DNA of 64,000 bases from Eublepharis macularius (GCF_028583425.1 NC_072791.1:9815868-9879867), one strand, 5' to 3'. Positions 33,481-46,394 are shown, counted from the first letter of the stretch. Notes: generated by a model not told the origin, from the sequence alone. Translations and numbers: made by a program.

Positions 33481-33737
33481 AGCCAGTTTGGTGTAGTGGT
33501 TAAGAGTGTGGGACTCTTAATCTGGAGAGCCGGGTTTGATTCCGCACTCCTCCGCTTGAAGCCAGCTGGGTGACCTTGGGTCAGTCACAGCTCTCTGGAA
33601 CTCTCTCAGCCCCACCCACCTCACAGGGTGTTTTGTTGTGAGGATAATAACGGCATACTTTGTAAACCGCTCTGAGTGGGCATTAAGTTGTCCTGAAGGG
33701 CGGTATATGAATTGAATGTTATTATTATTATTATATG
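33481..33737 (+). repeat. tRNA-derived SINE, copy 8
   Basis: A box TTGGTGTAGTGGTTAAGAG, B box GGGTTTGATTCCGC, body CAGCTGGGTGACCTTGGGTC, 3' block GGGCGGTATATGAATTGAAT and a perfect (TTA)n tail. One of the better preserved copies. Confidence 0.92.
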
Positions 33738-34243
33738 CAATACCCTGGAAATGCAATACCTTGGAAAATTTTAGGTATTAACCTCTTTGGACTGGCTGAT
33801 TTTTTTCAAGGCTCAAGAGCTCACTCGGGAATTGCTTTTTAAAAAAATTATTATTAAATTGTCACAGTCTATTCTGACAACCTTTTCTGGTTCCCTCTGT
33901 ACAGGAAAACGTCAAGTGAGAAGAGGGTATGACCAATTCTGACAAATGTAAAGTCAAACATTTGCCATTAATCATATGGGACGCTTTGTTCCACAGAAGC
34001 ACCCGAGATCAGTCTTTGAATCCTTAAACTTATTCCCTCGTTCTGCAGGACTTGGATTTTAAGAAAGTGTTCTGAATCACAACACTTGGGACACCAAATG
34101 GATCCTTCCTGAGAAATGTGGAGCAGCTTCCAGATAACTTAAAACACTGCAAGAAAATCTCTGGATGTATATTCACATGTGAAAGAAAAACTAAATTGCG
34201 GAAATATTTTGCACCGGAGAGCCTCCTGAATCTTGGCTCGGGT

Positions 34244-34249
34244 TTTATT
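34244..34249 (-). terminator. Candidate PELI2 polyadenylation signal
   Basis: TTTATT on the plus strand gives AATAAA in the sense of PELI2, about 2.7 kb below the stop codon. It is one possible transcript end. The sequence alone cannot show which site is used. Confidence 0.25.
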
Positions 34250-36945
34250 GTCCTCGAAGTAGATAATGAAAACGTTTTTTAAATCTTTATGCAGTTAACA
34301 GCAGGTCTCTACATAAGGGAGTCTGGAGTAACAGATGAGGTACTGAGGCAAGAATACAACAGGGACTTGAGGTACTTATGCTGAAAAGATGGGGATGAGG
34401 GCTGGGTACCGTAAACAGTGCCTCCAAAATAACTGGTACTTGGGCGACACGTTTGTCTCGTGGAATCCAAGGCTAAGAGCAGTCTAATTTACAAAGGCAC
34501 TAGGAAGGAGTGTTTTGAAAACCAGTCTTATCTCACAGACTAGTGAGGAATAAGACAAGCTACAGAGGATGGAAGCTGAACACAAACCACTAGAGAGTGA
34601 GCGAAACCTTTCAAAGCAGAAAAACATTGGAGTAAAAAGGAGTTTCAATTTTAAATGCTGAATTTTTATACAGCAAAATTGTATTAAACAGCAGCAGATA
34701 AAAACACTATGCCCCATCACCCCAACAGGCAAGGGACATTTTAAAATGTTTAAAAGGTTAACTATAAAACAATATTACATCCAAAATATGAACAGGCCAG
34801 TTCAAGTATATACACAATATATTAAAATCATATAAATTATATATTTATACAAAGAGCACAGATATAGTAGGAATAGCTGTGAACTTAGCAGGAGACCTCA
34901 GCTGCTGGGTTCAGCTCAGTTGGGTGATGAATTCCTCACCAGGGGTCTTCTTTGCTCCCAACCTGTAAAAATACCTCTGATACCATGAGTACAGAGACAG
35001 AACATACAAAATGCTGCTAATGCAAATGAAAACAGTAACAGGGTAAAGTTAAAGTACATACAAATCCCAATGTTCTAATTTTCAGACACAGCAGTAGGTA
35101 TGATTTCTCCCACTCCCTCAAATAATCTGGGATTTTAAATTGCATGAATTACTCCTGTGTATTTAACAGCAACATTCGATGCTTCTTTGAACAAACTTAA
35201 ATACGAAGACTGTACTTAGGCTATGAGAAAAAGCAACAAGAGGGAGAAAAGTTAATAAGCCCATACCATCAGAGCTATGGAAGGACGAATACACGTGAAA
35301 GTTTGTGTCACAGAAGCAAGCTTACCAAAATAGCTCATTTTTAATCATCAGTTTCAAAATAGCTACAAATGCTTAAAACACAATGAGTCACTAGGAATCC
35401 TGGGATGATTAAGACTCATGAGCAGCCTGAACTGACAATAAGATCAAGGCCAATTGAATATGCTTCGCAGACAGAGAGGGCACCCCCCCCCACCACCAAG
35501 ACTTCTCTCTTGTATCGCAGCACAGCCACTTAAATAGCTGGATTTTTAAAGCGGTTGCTACATTTCAGTTTGCCCACTGGTCCAAAGCACACAACTGCAA
35601 CTACACCAAGGGAGAAGAAAGCCAAAAGGAAGAACTGGGGTGGGGCAGAACGTTGCTGAAGACGTCTGGATATGTGTCAAAAATAATGCAGACGCCAGAT
35701 GAAAACTGGGAAAGGCTGACCAGTGCCTTGCTAACACTGGATTTCAATTAAAGGTGCGTTCACACATCACGCAAGACTCCTTCAGACACTGCCTCATCGG
35801 CGTGGAAGCAGCTGCTTTGTGGATTTATGACAGAAAGCAACAGTTGGACAGGATGGAACCGCCTGAGCAGGGATTGCTGGGTAGAAAAGGACCTGGGCCA
35901 CTGCCCCCCTCGTAGATTCTGGCTTTTCAAGCACGCTGTGGATGCTTGGGATAAAGCCACAGAAGAATAGCACTGTACCGCTTGCAGTAGCATTCAAACG
36001 GTTTCAAGTTGGTACTGGTAATGAACAGGCCCAACGCTAGGCTTCCCAGGAGGATTCTACGATGTGTGGAGTCAGCAAAAAACACAGGGAGGAGGGCGGA
36101 CAGTCGAGCTGCTTCAGAAAACTCAGGAGCAAAACTCAAGAACTACCATTTCACACACCACGTTGCCCTACACACCTGTGGGACTAAATAACCCGTATTT
36201 TGACCCTTCCCATAGCATTTTTAAAAATTGGAGTGACATGCGAAGGTAACTTCGGTGCCACAAGAACATAACACTGGAATTCCCCAAATTTCAAGTAATT
36301 TTGCATCTTTTTTAAAAAATAGGTGCATCAGACCACACTGCAGTTTCTTAATATTTTTTGTGCTATTGTTCATGAAGCCAACCCTCCTTGTTCACGGATT
36401 CTTTTAACTCGTGCATTTACTGAACATTCATCCAGGTTTGCCCTCACATTCAGTACATACTCCATGAGAACAAGCTATTCAAGTTAATTATATTGCAAAT
36501 GAAGAAAAAAGACAAATTACATTCTGTACGTTCCTTTTAGGTTTGAAAAAATATGTTGTCTTAAAGGCTTGTCAAAGTTTAGAAGAAAAGCATTTCTGTT
36601 AAAAAATCCGAGATTAAAAAATCATTAAGACATTGGTTTTTTTCCCTTCTGATCAAGGGTACTAAGAAAAAAATATTACAAATATACTACAGTTTTGACC
36701 AAGAAGATGTCACCAGGAGCATGCTGCTGTTGAGCATGGAATGCCACCAGTATCTGCTTGGTTCCTGGTAGCACTGTACTTCCCATGCCCCTTGCTATCC
36801 CCCCAGCCACCGCCCTCCCACACCCCATTCCCTCATTAATAACAATCCTATAAAAAGGTAAAATCTAGCATTAGTGGCAAATTCTTAATCTTCACAGTAA
36901 ATCGTTAACAAAGTGAGCTTTGTTGTAGTCATCTGTAAAATGGCG
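34250..36945 (-). other. PELI2: Probable PELI2 3' UTR
   Basis: AT-rich, free of SINEs and LINE tails, and directly downstream of the stop codon, in contrast to the repeat-packed DNA further left. Long 3' UTRs are usual for Pellino genes. Extent is inferred from the absence of repeats and one candidate AATAAA. Open frames inside (for example 35760-35993) have no motif. Confidence 0.5.
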
Positions 36946-37512
36946 TCAGTCAATTGGACCCTGAAAGATAAGCTTGACGCAGTTCTGATCTCCAGAGAGC
37001 TGGGTAGCGCAGAACGGGCAGGCGGCGTGGAATGCATGAGTACCATGTGGCAGTGGGATTTGGGACCAGTATTTGGCAGACTTCTCTGAGCACACGTGCC
37101 CACAAGGAGTGAAAGCGTAAGTCGGAGGACCGGCATCAACATAAAAGCCCGCCTCACACCCAAGCCAGAGAGGCACGTAGGGACCAATGGTTCTGCACAT
37201 GGGACACTCACGCTCGTTGGCTTCCGTGTCACTGCGGTGTCCCCAGTTGTGATAGCCGTGGACATGGCCACAACTGAGATAAGCCCAGGGCTGTTTTTCT
37301 TCTACTACTTCTTTGCGGTTGATACTGGGAAACGCAAGTGTGTTCAGCCCCACGGGGCACTGGGGCCGCGCAGCATTGATCTCTTGCCTCAGAGCCTCAA
37401 TATGTTTCTGCGTGGGCGTGTGGAACAAGCCATCTGCTGTTCTCCACAGGAGTGTGGCTCCACACAGATCAATGAGAGAGCCATCCTGCAGGACATTGGT
37501 TTCATTTTCGAC
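36946..37512 (-). CDS. PELI2: Pellino E3 ubiquitin ligase, last exon (RING-like domain)
   Basis: The terminal coding exon, 188 codons plus a TGA stop. It starts after an acceptor (TTGCCTCTTCTAG) with VENETNVLQDGSLIDLCGAT and ends NCVKLIFQGPID. The C-terminal half is the Pellino RING-like domain, with zinc-ligand motifs CGHVHGYHNW, CPMC, FTPCGHVC and CPFC in the expected order. Pellino proteins are scaffold-like E3 ligases that ubiquitinate IRAK kinases in Toll-like and interleukin-1 receptor signalling in the cytoplasm. The ending CPFCATQL..QNC.KLIFQGPID fits PELI2 better than PELI1 (recalled comparison, not an alignment). No frameshift or lost ligand is visible. Confidence 0.95.
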   Translation of the reverse strand, partial: VENETNVLQDGSLIDLCGATLLWRTADGLFHTPTQKHIEALRQEINAARPQCPVGLNTLAFPSINRKEVVEEKQPWAYLSCGHVHGYHNWGHRSDTEANERECPMCRTIGPYVPLWLGCEAGFYVDAGPPTYAFTPCGHVCSEKSAKYWSQIPLPHGTHAFHAACPFCATQLSGDQNCVKLIFQGPID

Positions 37513-37681
37513 CTAGAAGAGGCAAACAGAAAGCTTTAGATTCCATAGCCAATTCATTCTCCACCCTACCCTACCCCAACCAAAGCAACAAATTTATTTT
37601 TCTCTTTCCCCAGCAGCCTCTTCTCTTATCAACCTCTGTTGTCATTTGATACACTACGGTTTTCCATGTGGCATTAGTGCA

Positions 37682-38246
37682 TCAGTTCTGGCCCCATGCT
37701 GCTTCAGTTTTTATCCCGCCTTCTGCACATTCTCTGGAGCCATTAGTTTTGGCCTCACATTTCCCCTTTTTGGCCAGGGATTTTTTGGGACCGCTTTTGC
37801 CTTCATCTTTTTCTAGCAGCTGAATCTGAGTTGCATTTGTTCGTGCGTTAAGTATTTCCTGCACTTTTGTTGGTGCCGCCCACTTCCGGTTAACTGGAAC
37901 GTGGCTGTGGGACAACCGCACCCGGTGCTCTCTTTCCCCTGCCTTGGTAAACAGGGATTTTATCCACTGTGTCAGCAAATTTTCAAAGTATTTTTTTAAT
38001 ACTTGCATGATAGTGCTATATCTCTGTATGACTATAAGGCAGCGCATAACTGAACGGATCGCGATTATTGGTCTTCCCATGTGCCTGCAGCAAGAGATGC
38101 CTTTTTACTTTGTCTGCCCTGAAATTTTTTTCTGACATGGCCATTTGTTTCCTTGCACTTTCAGAAGGCACAATAGCACGCACTGCCCTTTCCAGCCCTT
38201 CAGCCTTCACTCTTTGCCTTGCGCTTGGCTCTATTGAGATGTCCAC
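37682..38246 (-). other. Unidentified degraded open frames in intron
   Basis: A minus frame of 132 codons (37682-38080) is rich in Lys, Glu and Arg (LLEKDEGKSGPKKSLAKKGK), and an adjoining frame (38016-38246) reads ARQRVKAEGLERAVRAIVPS. The composition resembles a LINE ORF1 or gag tail, but I see no diagnostic motif. Likely a transposon remnant. Confidence 0.25.
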
Positions 38247-38589
38247 CCTGTCTCTTCCTCCACAGAAAGGGGGATTTTTTCCTTACGTAGGCAAGTCTGT
38301 AGGTAAGTCTTAATATTATTATTTTTAAAAAACTTCCCTGATAATGATAATCACTAAAAGATGTGCTTCTGCCTTGATATCTAGCACACGCAACTTTACT
38401 ATGTTTATTTCTTGTGGGAATTTGATTCTTTTAATGGGTTTGAGGGTGTTAGGGTCAGGCCTGGGGCCTTTTTAATATCAAAACTGGCCTCTGATTTACC
38501 TTTTAGTAATCAAGCTGGAGGGGCAGGAAGAAAAGAGGCAATTGAATCATCATTTGCTTCCCTCACACCTCTCCTTGGATGTTGGGAGA

Positions 38590-39260
38590 AACTGTGCTAA
38601 ATTTATGGTGTGTTGTTCGAGCCTTTTGCCTCTGTCATAAAAACCAGAGACCTGTGAGACGAGGCCCATGAGAGACAGGAGAGATACGTGGCGTGAGGAC
38701 CACCTAGCCATGGCTGGCTAGGGAAGTGGCTGGGTTCAGAGGAGGGGCTCTTTGTCCCCCTGCCCTGGGAAGAGAGGGTACAAAAAGCCCCAGGAGCCAT
38801 TCGGCTGTGCTGCTCCATCAAATCCTAGGACAACGGACAGTGGGTTGTGGACGGCAGGCCTTCTCCCCCTTCCTAGACACTGGGCCACACTTCTCAAGCA
38901 GGAGATGAATAAGATATACGTGGCACCTCTTGCTGCGAAAGTTAGACAAGAATAACTGTTTTGCTTCTGAATAGCTGCAAAAGCCTTGGTGCAAACTCTG
39001 TTTTCCCTTACTTGTGTGCTCTTCATCTTTTCAGTTTGCTGTAGTAAAATAAAGAACTTCCTTTGTTAAGTTGTGTTGGTTCTCACTCTTGTGCCTGCCA
39101 CTCGGTTACTTCTGTGAACTTTGTGTATGCTCAGAGGCTAACCAGCTCTCCCCAGCAGCTGGTAAAGGAAAACTGTGGTTCCCAGTTGGGGTGGTGGCAT
39201 ACTTCCAGAGAACTAAGGATCAGAAGTCAGAAGACCACACCCCCCATTCATAACTGGGGG
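38590..39260 (+). repeat. Candidate solo LTR
   Basis: A GC-richer stretch with a TATA-like GGGTACAAAAAGCCCC at about 38775, then about 280 bp downstream GTAAAATAAAGAACTTCC followed by a T/G-rich run (TTGTGTTGGTTCTCACTC). Promoter, then AATAAA, then GT-rich is the order expected in an LTR. Boundaries and target duplication were not found. Confidence 0.35.
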
Positions 39261-40740
39261 GGGGAGAGGTATTTGTTATCACGTTCAATTTTGGTGGGGA
39301 CATTGCACTGCGGGGGGCTGACTGCACTGTTCTCGGCCTGCTAGAGACATTTACATGACTAAATGTTAAGCGCTGGCCACTTGAAAGCAATTGACAAAAC
39401 TGGAGCAACTGACTCCTCTTGATTTGCCTGCTTGTCAATAGGAAATTTAAAAAAAAAAACAGATTTCAGCTCCGAACGTTCAAATATTGGGGTAAACCTT
39501 TGAGCGGAGGGTATTTTTCTACAGGGACAATATGGTGATTCTCATGCATGTGCATACCAAGCAAAGAAAAGGTGGTGGGGGGGGGGAGGTTGCAGTATTA
39601 CCAATGACGACAGCATCCTCACCCCAAAATCCTGATTTTAAGGCATTTTTGTATGAAAATAAACCAATATAATAACTGGAAAAACATGGAGGGGGGAGAG
39701 ACATTCAGAACCCTTGTGTTCAACATGATTCCAATGCAAGTGGATTGACTGCTAAGAAAAGCAGAAGTCATGCATGTGGAAAAGTCCACCGTTTTCTTGT
39801 TTTCGTCAGCCTTCTCAACAGCACCTGTGCCCTATAAACATTGTATGTAGAAGCCATTTAGACAATGGCTGCTTCGTAGCAGAGTTCTACAAATTAAAGC
39901 AAAGCAAAGAGGCATCACCATTTCATTTTCTCCTCTGCTTACAATTTTAATTTTACACTTCTCAGGCAGAAGCTTTCCTTGCTTGTGTCTAAAAAGAACG
40001 TAGGTAACAAGAGCGAGATACAGCAACAGATCCCATAAGGGGCACCCTGTTAAGAGGTTGAAGCAGAGTCTCCCATGGTCCTTTACAAGAGATCATGTTT
40101 ATTATGGCATGAAGCCTGACTTCAGCAGCTATATCAAATCGTCTAAATGAACCGAGGGAGGGAGACAATCAATAAGAACGCAACTCCGTTTACTCAGGTT
40201 AGACAGAAGGATAAAAAAAAAAAATACAAGAGAGTGTTAGGAGACAAAAATTCAGCCGTGCTCATCTTTGCACCTAATTCACTTCATTAGGACTAAACCT
40301 AGCATTTCTTCACATTGCATGTATTTCATGTTCAAAACTAAGCTTTTCTGAAACCTCAGATCCTTTGGCAGGCAATTCTTCGGCAACAAGTTAGGATTTA
40401 AATGAAGCTGAAAGGTTAAACTCCAGACACCATCAGGCTCATCAATCACAGAAACCTGAATGTTGAGAAGAATGCAAAACAGTTTTCTCTGCTGAAGTGT
40501 ACAAGGAGGGCACTAAAAGACAGGGTTCCCCCCCCCCTTTTAATGCCTGCAGAAACTGAAGGGATATTAAGCCGCCATCAGCAGATGATGATGATATTTA
40601 TAGTCTGTCTCTCTCACTGAGACTCAAGGCAGCATATTACACAGCTTGTGACGAACTGAAAAGCCAATCCTTGAGAGCCCTGATGAAGCTTTTGTCCTCT
40701 TTTGGAAAGAGGTTAATTTACCACGAACTCCCCAACTTAC

Positions 40741-40929
40741 TAGCTTGCCTCTTTGCTGAGCAGATCTTGTTTCACGGAGAGTGTATACATCACCGCAGAC
40801 AGAAATTTCCCGCCAGACTCCAGGTTTAGACTCTTCAGTGAATCCCCCTCTTGGATGCATGACTAGAACGCCATTGGTTGTTAATCCATCCATGTGCCCA
40901 TCAGGGTTCTTCCACTTTGCTGCTTTTTC
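40741..40929 (-). CDS. PELI2: Pellino, penultimate coding exon
   Basis: 189 bp, 63 codons, phase 0 on both sides. Acceptor TTGCACCTAG, then EKAAKWKNPDGHMDGLTTNG, through WREISVCGDVYTLRETRSAQ to QRGKL, then donor GTAAGT. It encodes the C-terminal part of the Pellino FHA-type phosphothreonine-binding domain and the linker to the RING-like region. It joins directly to VENE in the last exon. Fully open and highly conserved in type. Confidence 0.95.
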
Positions 40930-42580
40930 CTAGGTGCAATGCCAAAGGGAAAAAAAACCCACCAAAATATCAGCTTTTTGCTGTTGGAAAGGTCCCTGAG
41001 GAATAGTGTCCAAGCTCTATACCGATAGACGTTAGCTTTCTGAAGAAAGAATGGCTCTTGCTGGCAACTCTAATCAGCAAGGCATTTAGTAAAAATAATT
41101 CAAGCAAAGCACCTGTTCATAACAACAACCTGTCTATGTCACCTGTGAACTTGTCTGGATGACAATGGCATTGGGCCTCCACCAGCCGGCATTGTGAAGT
41201 TGCGGGGAGGGCGGAACAGAAATTCGAAATAAATAAATAAATAAGTTCACAGGTTGGTCAGGAAACCTGCTGTGTGCAGGCCTATAGCTACAAGGGCCTA
41301 TGGGGGTACTGCTTCATTGAAACATGCCATGTTCTTTCCCGGACTTCCTAGCTTCCATTTTTCAAACAGTGTCTAGCTTTTTTTGTTGTAGAGATACAAG
41401 GGGAAATGTGCAGGTGGTTTTGGTCTGAATTGCCTGGGAATGAATGAGAGAGAGGAAGTGGTAAGAAGGCTGGAAGTGAGTCAGTTAACTCCATTCGAAG
41501 CAAATGCACACCTGATCTGGCCCATCACCTTTCCTCCATGCCCCCCTGGCTTCTTTATTTCTTTCTCTCATCTTTAATGTCTGCAGTGTCAAGTGCAGAA
41601 AACTGAAGTGACATTTATACCCATCTAGAGGTTGCTTCCTCTGCTTGCGGTAAGAGATTTGCTTCAGGAGCAGCTGAAGCCATAGGAGGACATGAGCAGA
41701 AAAACATAAATATTTAGTTTCACTCAGTCTAGTACCTACTGGTAATCATTAATTGCAAGTCACCTTCCTCTCACATGTTTATGCAACAAAATGTACACCT
41801 CTAGAGTATGTGTAGAATATTTTTTACTCAATAACTACTGTCCATCTCTTGTCTTCATCTTTCAGCCAGATCAGAGATTAGGGCCAAGAGACTGAACAGG
41901 CATACTGCTCTGGCCAGTATAAACTCAAGAACTCCTCACAACAGAAAAAAAAAATAGTACTGTACTGCAGAAGGCTAAAGGTCTCAGGGGTATAACTCCC
42001 AGGAAGTCTTAAGCCTTTTTCTTTCTTGCTGTAGAAACACAAGGTTTTGGGGAAGATCTAAATAAATATGAGCCAAGAGTAAACCTTGCCCTGAATGCAA
42101 AGTCCTCTGCTCATATGCAAAGTGCTTTTCCCTAACTACACAGTAACCACCTACATGCTAGTAGGGGATAATTGCAAGTTGGGAGGGACTGATTTGCAAG
42201 CAGGGGTAACTTAGGAATTTAAAGCACTGATCAATTGTCATCTCCCCTACCCCTCAGAAATTACTTTTCTCTGGATGGTATTCAATATTACAAATAACTA
42301 CTGCACATGTAAATTGGAGATTAGTAGGCAATAATCTGACACTAACGCCTCAGCTATAGTTTACATTTAGCATATAGTTAATTTCCTTTGTTTTTTTAAC
42401 CTCCAATTCATTTCTACCATAGATCCTTGTCACATTAAACACAAAAGCCCCTCAAAGATAATATACCAGAGTGAACACAGGCAAGCAACCATTATTTGAG
42501 ACACACAATTCTGTGAAGCAGTTCTCTATCACAAGCCATAAAGAGTTTTCCAGCGTGCATGGAAAGTGTCATGAACTTAC
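40930..42580 (-). other. PELI2: PELI2 intron
   Basis: Donor GTAAGT at 42580-42575, acceptor CACCTAG at 40936-40930. A short LINE-tail-like piece ends at about 41250 (GGGGAGGGCGGAACAGAAAT, then AAATAAATAAATAAAT). Nothing else recognised. Confidence 0.9.
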
Positions 42581-42778
42581 CCCAAGAAATATGTTTTTCG
42601 AAGAGTCGAATCCTGCAGCGAAAATTCTGGCCGTATAGGGCGCATTTCTATCGCAGACAATGCGGCATGCAAACCTGGAGATCGTGCTTTGGGTGATCTG
42701 AGTTTCATCACTGTTCTGGCTGCCAGAAATCGTATCTGTTACAACAAAGTCTATCGGGCTCTCTGTTGATCTGCCAAC
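42581..42778 (-). CDS. PELI2: Pellino, internal coding exon (FHA region)
   Basis: 198 bp, 66 codons, phase 0. Acceptor GATGCTTGCAG, then VGRSTESPIDFVVTDTISGS, ISRFACRIVCDRNAPYTARI, ending FDSSKNIFLG before GTAAGT. This is the core of the atypical FHA domain through which Pellino proteins bind phosphorylated IRAK1. The residues following the FHA serine/arginine region are intact. It joins in frame to DTDMFQ upstream and EKAAKW downstream. Confidence 0.95.
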
Positions 42779-43087
42779 CTGCAAGCATCAAAAGCATGTT
42801 TCTTAGAGAAAAGCTCTTGGACCCTTTGAAGAAAGTACCGCAGAGGTAGACGACCAAGGAAAATGCATAACGTTAAAGACCCAAGCTAGGCTCAAGATCC
42901 AGAGTAAACTTGTATATTCAAGTTAAGTAATTATTTACAAACCTTTTTTATACATGCCATGGTGGGCATGTTACACTCGTTCTGTAATTTTTTGTCTACA
43001 TGGGAAAATAAACGAGCAAATGCTGCCTCTAATTCAAAGAGGAAATCTCTTGAGCGGCACCTGCACTTACGCCACTTACCTAATCTG

Positions 43088-43257
43088 GGCCGTTTCCACA
43101 CTACTCACCTTCATCCGGAATGCTGCGGATTGTCGAGAAAAAAATGCAGAAGACAGTGTCTTCTTGCGCGAGTTTTGCGCGAAGACGCTATCTTCCGCAT
43201 TTTTTTTCGTGACGTTCCACAGCGTTCCGGATGAAGGTGAGTAGTGTGGAAACGGCC
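43088..43257. mobile_element. Palindromic MITE (GGCCGTTTCCACAC ends)
   Basis: A 170-bp near-perfect inverted repeat: GGCCGTTTCCACACTACTCA, CCTTCATCCGGAA at the left, and its complement at the right. Flanked by CTG on both sides (43085-43087, 43258-43260), compatible with a 3-bp target duplication as in Harbinger-like elements, although their usual target is TWA. Confidence 0.8.
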
Positions 43258-43260
43258 CTG

Positions 43261-44399
43261 GAGAGATTTTCTCTAATACAGGTCATCTTATGTACCAATG
43301 TTAATACTACATATTTTGAGCGAGTGAAACATTGTAAAAAGCATTTCACTCAGTACAAAAGAGAACAAATATTTCAGAGGGTTTTTTTTTATGCACACCC
43401 CAAAATTTCCATTTTTTTATTCTCACTGGAAACATCAACAAATCCTCAGGGGAAAAAACTGTCCTTGCCCCCAGTTCCTTCATCCTTTTTTCCAGGTCTT
43501 CACATCTCTGAGAACAAGCCAATATTTGGAATCCTGACTTGCAGGTCACTGTTTGATAGTTCAGATGAAACATTAAACTAGATTCTTTGAAAATGGAACT
43601 TACAAATCAATGCACTGCACATGAGAGACTGAAGACTTGTTCATCTAAGTGCAGAGTTTGATGTTCCCTTTGAACCAAGCCATGCTTCTTTTGAATGTCC
43701 TGTAAAGACTGCCCGATATGTCCCCGCTTTATTGGCTCAAAATAAAATCTTATTTTGTTCTTCTCAACTTTTATTATCCCCGGAGCTCATCTGAATCTTT
43801 CCCGTTTGTCATTTTGCTTCTTCAGTTGTTGCACCGAGAACCACTGAACTCCAAACCCAAGAGACTGAAAGACCTAAGACTTCCTACCTTTTCTAGCGTG
43901 CAAATCGTCATCAGGGCTAGTACTAGCGACATATTGGTTCTCTCCTGTATTAATTTATAATGCTTATCATGGTGTACGTTGTTCTGTTGAGTTGCTTCTG
44001 ACTTATGACTTGACCATTTAGCCCATTATCAAAAATCATGCAAGGAATAATCAAGTAATCATATAAATGGGGGTAATAGAACAATTCCTCCGTGACCTTT
44101 TCCCAGAGTGGAAAATTTTGGGTGCCAAGCCCACTATGCTCAGTCAGATTGCATAAAACTATCCCATTTCAAGCAGATCTTTTTGCATATTTTTGCCTTC
44201 TTTTTCCATTACCCAGGCGTGTGGTGTAGCTTTATACACCTCTGCCAGAGGCCAGAGTGGGTACTACCGAGCAAATGTGTTTGTTTTACCTTGGTTCAAA
44301 CAGTTATTTCCTTGGCTTAGGCTGGATCAATGACAAAAAAACTTTGTTCTAAAACACTGACAACCTCTAACAGTTAGGTATGAGCTTTGCAGCCCAGCG
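43261..44399. other. No feature recognised
   Basis: Intronic AT-rich DNA. Frames at 43231-43581 and 43718-43960 lack motifs. Confidence 0.4.
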
Positions 44400-44900
44400 C
44401 TAAGGGGTGGTACAGGGGAAGGGGGGCACAAGGACAAAAGACCACAACACAGCTGTATGGAATAATGAAGGCAACAACTTTATTAAATGACAGCTGAAAG
44501 GAGCATTGGCGAGGCATGGGGGACGGATCCTGAGCATCGGCTGACTCACCTGCCAGCCGATGAACTGCAGCACCCCCTCAGCGACACACGGAATGAACAA
44601 GCAGGACCGGCAGCCCCTACTTAAGACTGTGCAGGTGGACCTGAGAGGCGCCTTCATTCCCCAGGTCCGCTCTATACCCACACCCACCCTGGCCAGCACA
44701 GTGCCCTGGGACTGGCCAGGCCCGGGATATGAAAAAATTCTCAGGCATGGGGGTGGGTGGGTGGGTGAGGCAAACAGGCCACTAGCAAGAAACATGGCAG
44801 TTACCATGCCCCTGTACCCCTCTATCACCTCACAGGCCGCAACTCAGGCCCCAGGTAGGTCTGGGGGGGGGGGGGCGTCATATTCTAATAATTCCCTGTA
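44400..44900 (-). repeat. Possible LTR-like GC-rich stretch
   Basis: On the minus strand there is a CATTTAATAAAGTTGTTGCC polyadenylation-like stretch (about 44490-44470) after about 400 bp of GC-rich sequence. This could be an LTR 3' half. No ends or target duplication found. Confidence 0.2.
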
Positions 44901-45839
44901 TCCCTTCAGTTGAAACATTAATGAAGAAATGTATTTGACTAGACAACTACTTCATATGAATGTGCGATTATGTGCTTTATATTAATGGGTGAGTGTCCCT
45001 CTGTTTGTGGAAGACATACATATAAATATAGATATACATTTTTAAATAAATGAAAACAAGCAAGCAGCAGAAGTATGAACAAGTCCACTTCATCACCCCC
45101 AGTCTGGACAGATACTGCTCTACTGCTATTTCAAGTTGTGCCACTTGCTTGAAGGCTACAAAAAGTATATATTTTGCCAAACCAGAACTTTGCAAAAGCA
45201 GCAACGCCACAAAATTAGTGCTCTAGAGATCCTGGATTACTTTAAGACTGATGTTCCAGCCGGGGGCAATACAGCATCTCTTGACCTTTAATAAATGCCA
45301 AGAATTTTTTTTTATATGGCGATTGCGATAGCCACATAAATAGAACCACAGAAAATATTCAAGGATCCAACCATCTGTGAACTATTTTCCTTCTGAGTAG
45401 TGCGACTTGGCACCCTGGCGCAGGGACAAGTCAAAGTTGCTCTTAAAGCTTCTCTTATAAAGCAGCAGCTTCAGAGGCATATTATGGCATAAATACTATT
45501 ATCAGTTGTTCCGCTGGGAGAAAGATCACGATGGTTAGAGAGTGGAACAAATAGATGGAAAGCACTGAGCTTTTGTTACAGCTTTTAACTTTTACTAAAT
45601 GATATATACATTCATCCTGCCCTTGAAGAAACAAATGTTTACCTCTTGGAGCTGCACCAGAATCCAACATCAGCCAAGACAATATTATGAGCTTCCTAGA
45701 GAACAAGGAAATCAAGAGGCCTTGATTCTATAGGTTTATAAGGTATAGGAACCAAAAGGAACTCTGAGGAAGACGTGTTAATGTACCTGAATCCCTGGCC
45801 ATTTAATAAATCTCTCTTCTAATATCTCTCCTCCAATAT
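44901..45839. other. No feature recognised
   Basis: Intronic, AT-rich, with short TATA simple repeats near 45020. Confidence 0.4.
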
Positions 45840-46345
45840 TGTGGCCCTGTCATGTCTGCATACCATTCATCTTTGCCATTCATATGTTCTCTGTTCCCTG
45901 TATTGATTTGATCATACTGTGTAACTATATGGTCTCTTATTATGCTCATGTACTGTAGCCATTATATTCATGCCATCTCGAGCTTGCCTAAAACCGAAAG
46001 CACTAATGTTGAGACTGTTATCTCTGAAGCCTGCTACTGACCTTGTACTAAAATGTAACTCTCCACAAGAGACAGAGGGAGTTGAATTCCTTGTAATATT
46101 CTGGCTTTCTCTAGCCAGACAAAGCGATTGTGTTTCTCATGAGAACTGGGACTTTCTCACCTTTTTGCTAACTGCCCCCGGGGAGGGGGAATCCTGCTCC
46201 TTATATCAAAGTGTATCTACTTGTATTCTCATTCCTGCCAATTTCCTATTCATCTTTGGAAGGACCTGTGAACTTAATGGATCTCTATAATAAAACCTTT
46301 TCAACCAAGATCCTGGAGTACGTGCTGTGAGGGGTTTGGGGATCT
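45840..46345 (+). repeat. LTR-like sequence, copy 2
   Basis: Ends GATCTCTATAATAAAACC, TTTTCAACCAAGATCCTGGA, then GGGGATCTATC, in the same order as the stretch ending near 13320. The better preserved body includes TCCTTATATCAAAGTGTATC, a plausible TATA region about 60 bp before AATAAA. Probably a solo LTR; no partner seen. Confidence 0.45.
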
Positions 46346-46394
46346 ATCTGTCATGGACTGCCATCCCTGACAGGCCCCTTCTTACACGCCAGCG

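Larger units (their letters stand above)
37513..40740 (-). other. PELI2: PELI2 intron before last exon
   Basis: GTAAGT donor at 40740-40735 (minus strand) and TTCTAG acceptor at 37518-37513. It contains an unidentified degraded frame at 37682-38080 and an LTR-like stretch at about 38590-39260. No other gene seen. Confidence 0.9.

Noticed and set aside
36946..37512. Assigning the gene to PELI1
   Set aside because: The last exon ends with ATQL, QNC and QGPID, which I associate with PELI2; a phylogenetic check with PELI1 and PELI3 would settle it.
37096..37539. 147-codon plus-strand frame over the last PELI2 exon
   Set aside because: Antisense shadow of a conserved coding exon; no motif.
44560..44913. 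117-codon frame in a GC-rich stretch as an exon
   Set aside because: Low-complexity composition, no splice partner in PELI2, and LTR-like surroundings.
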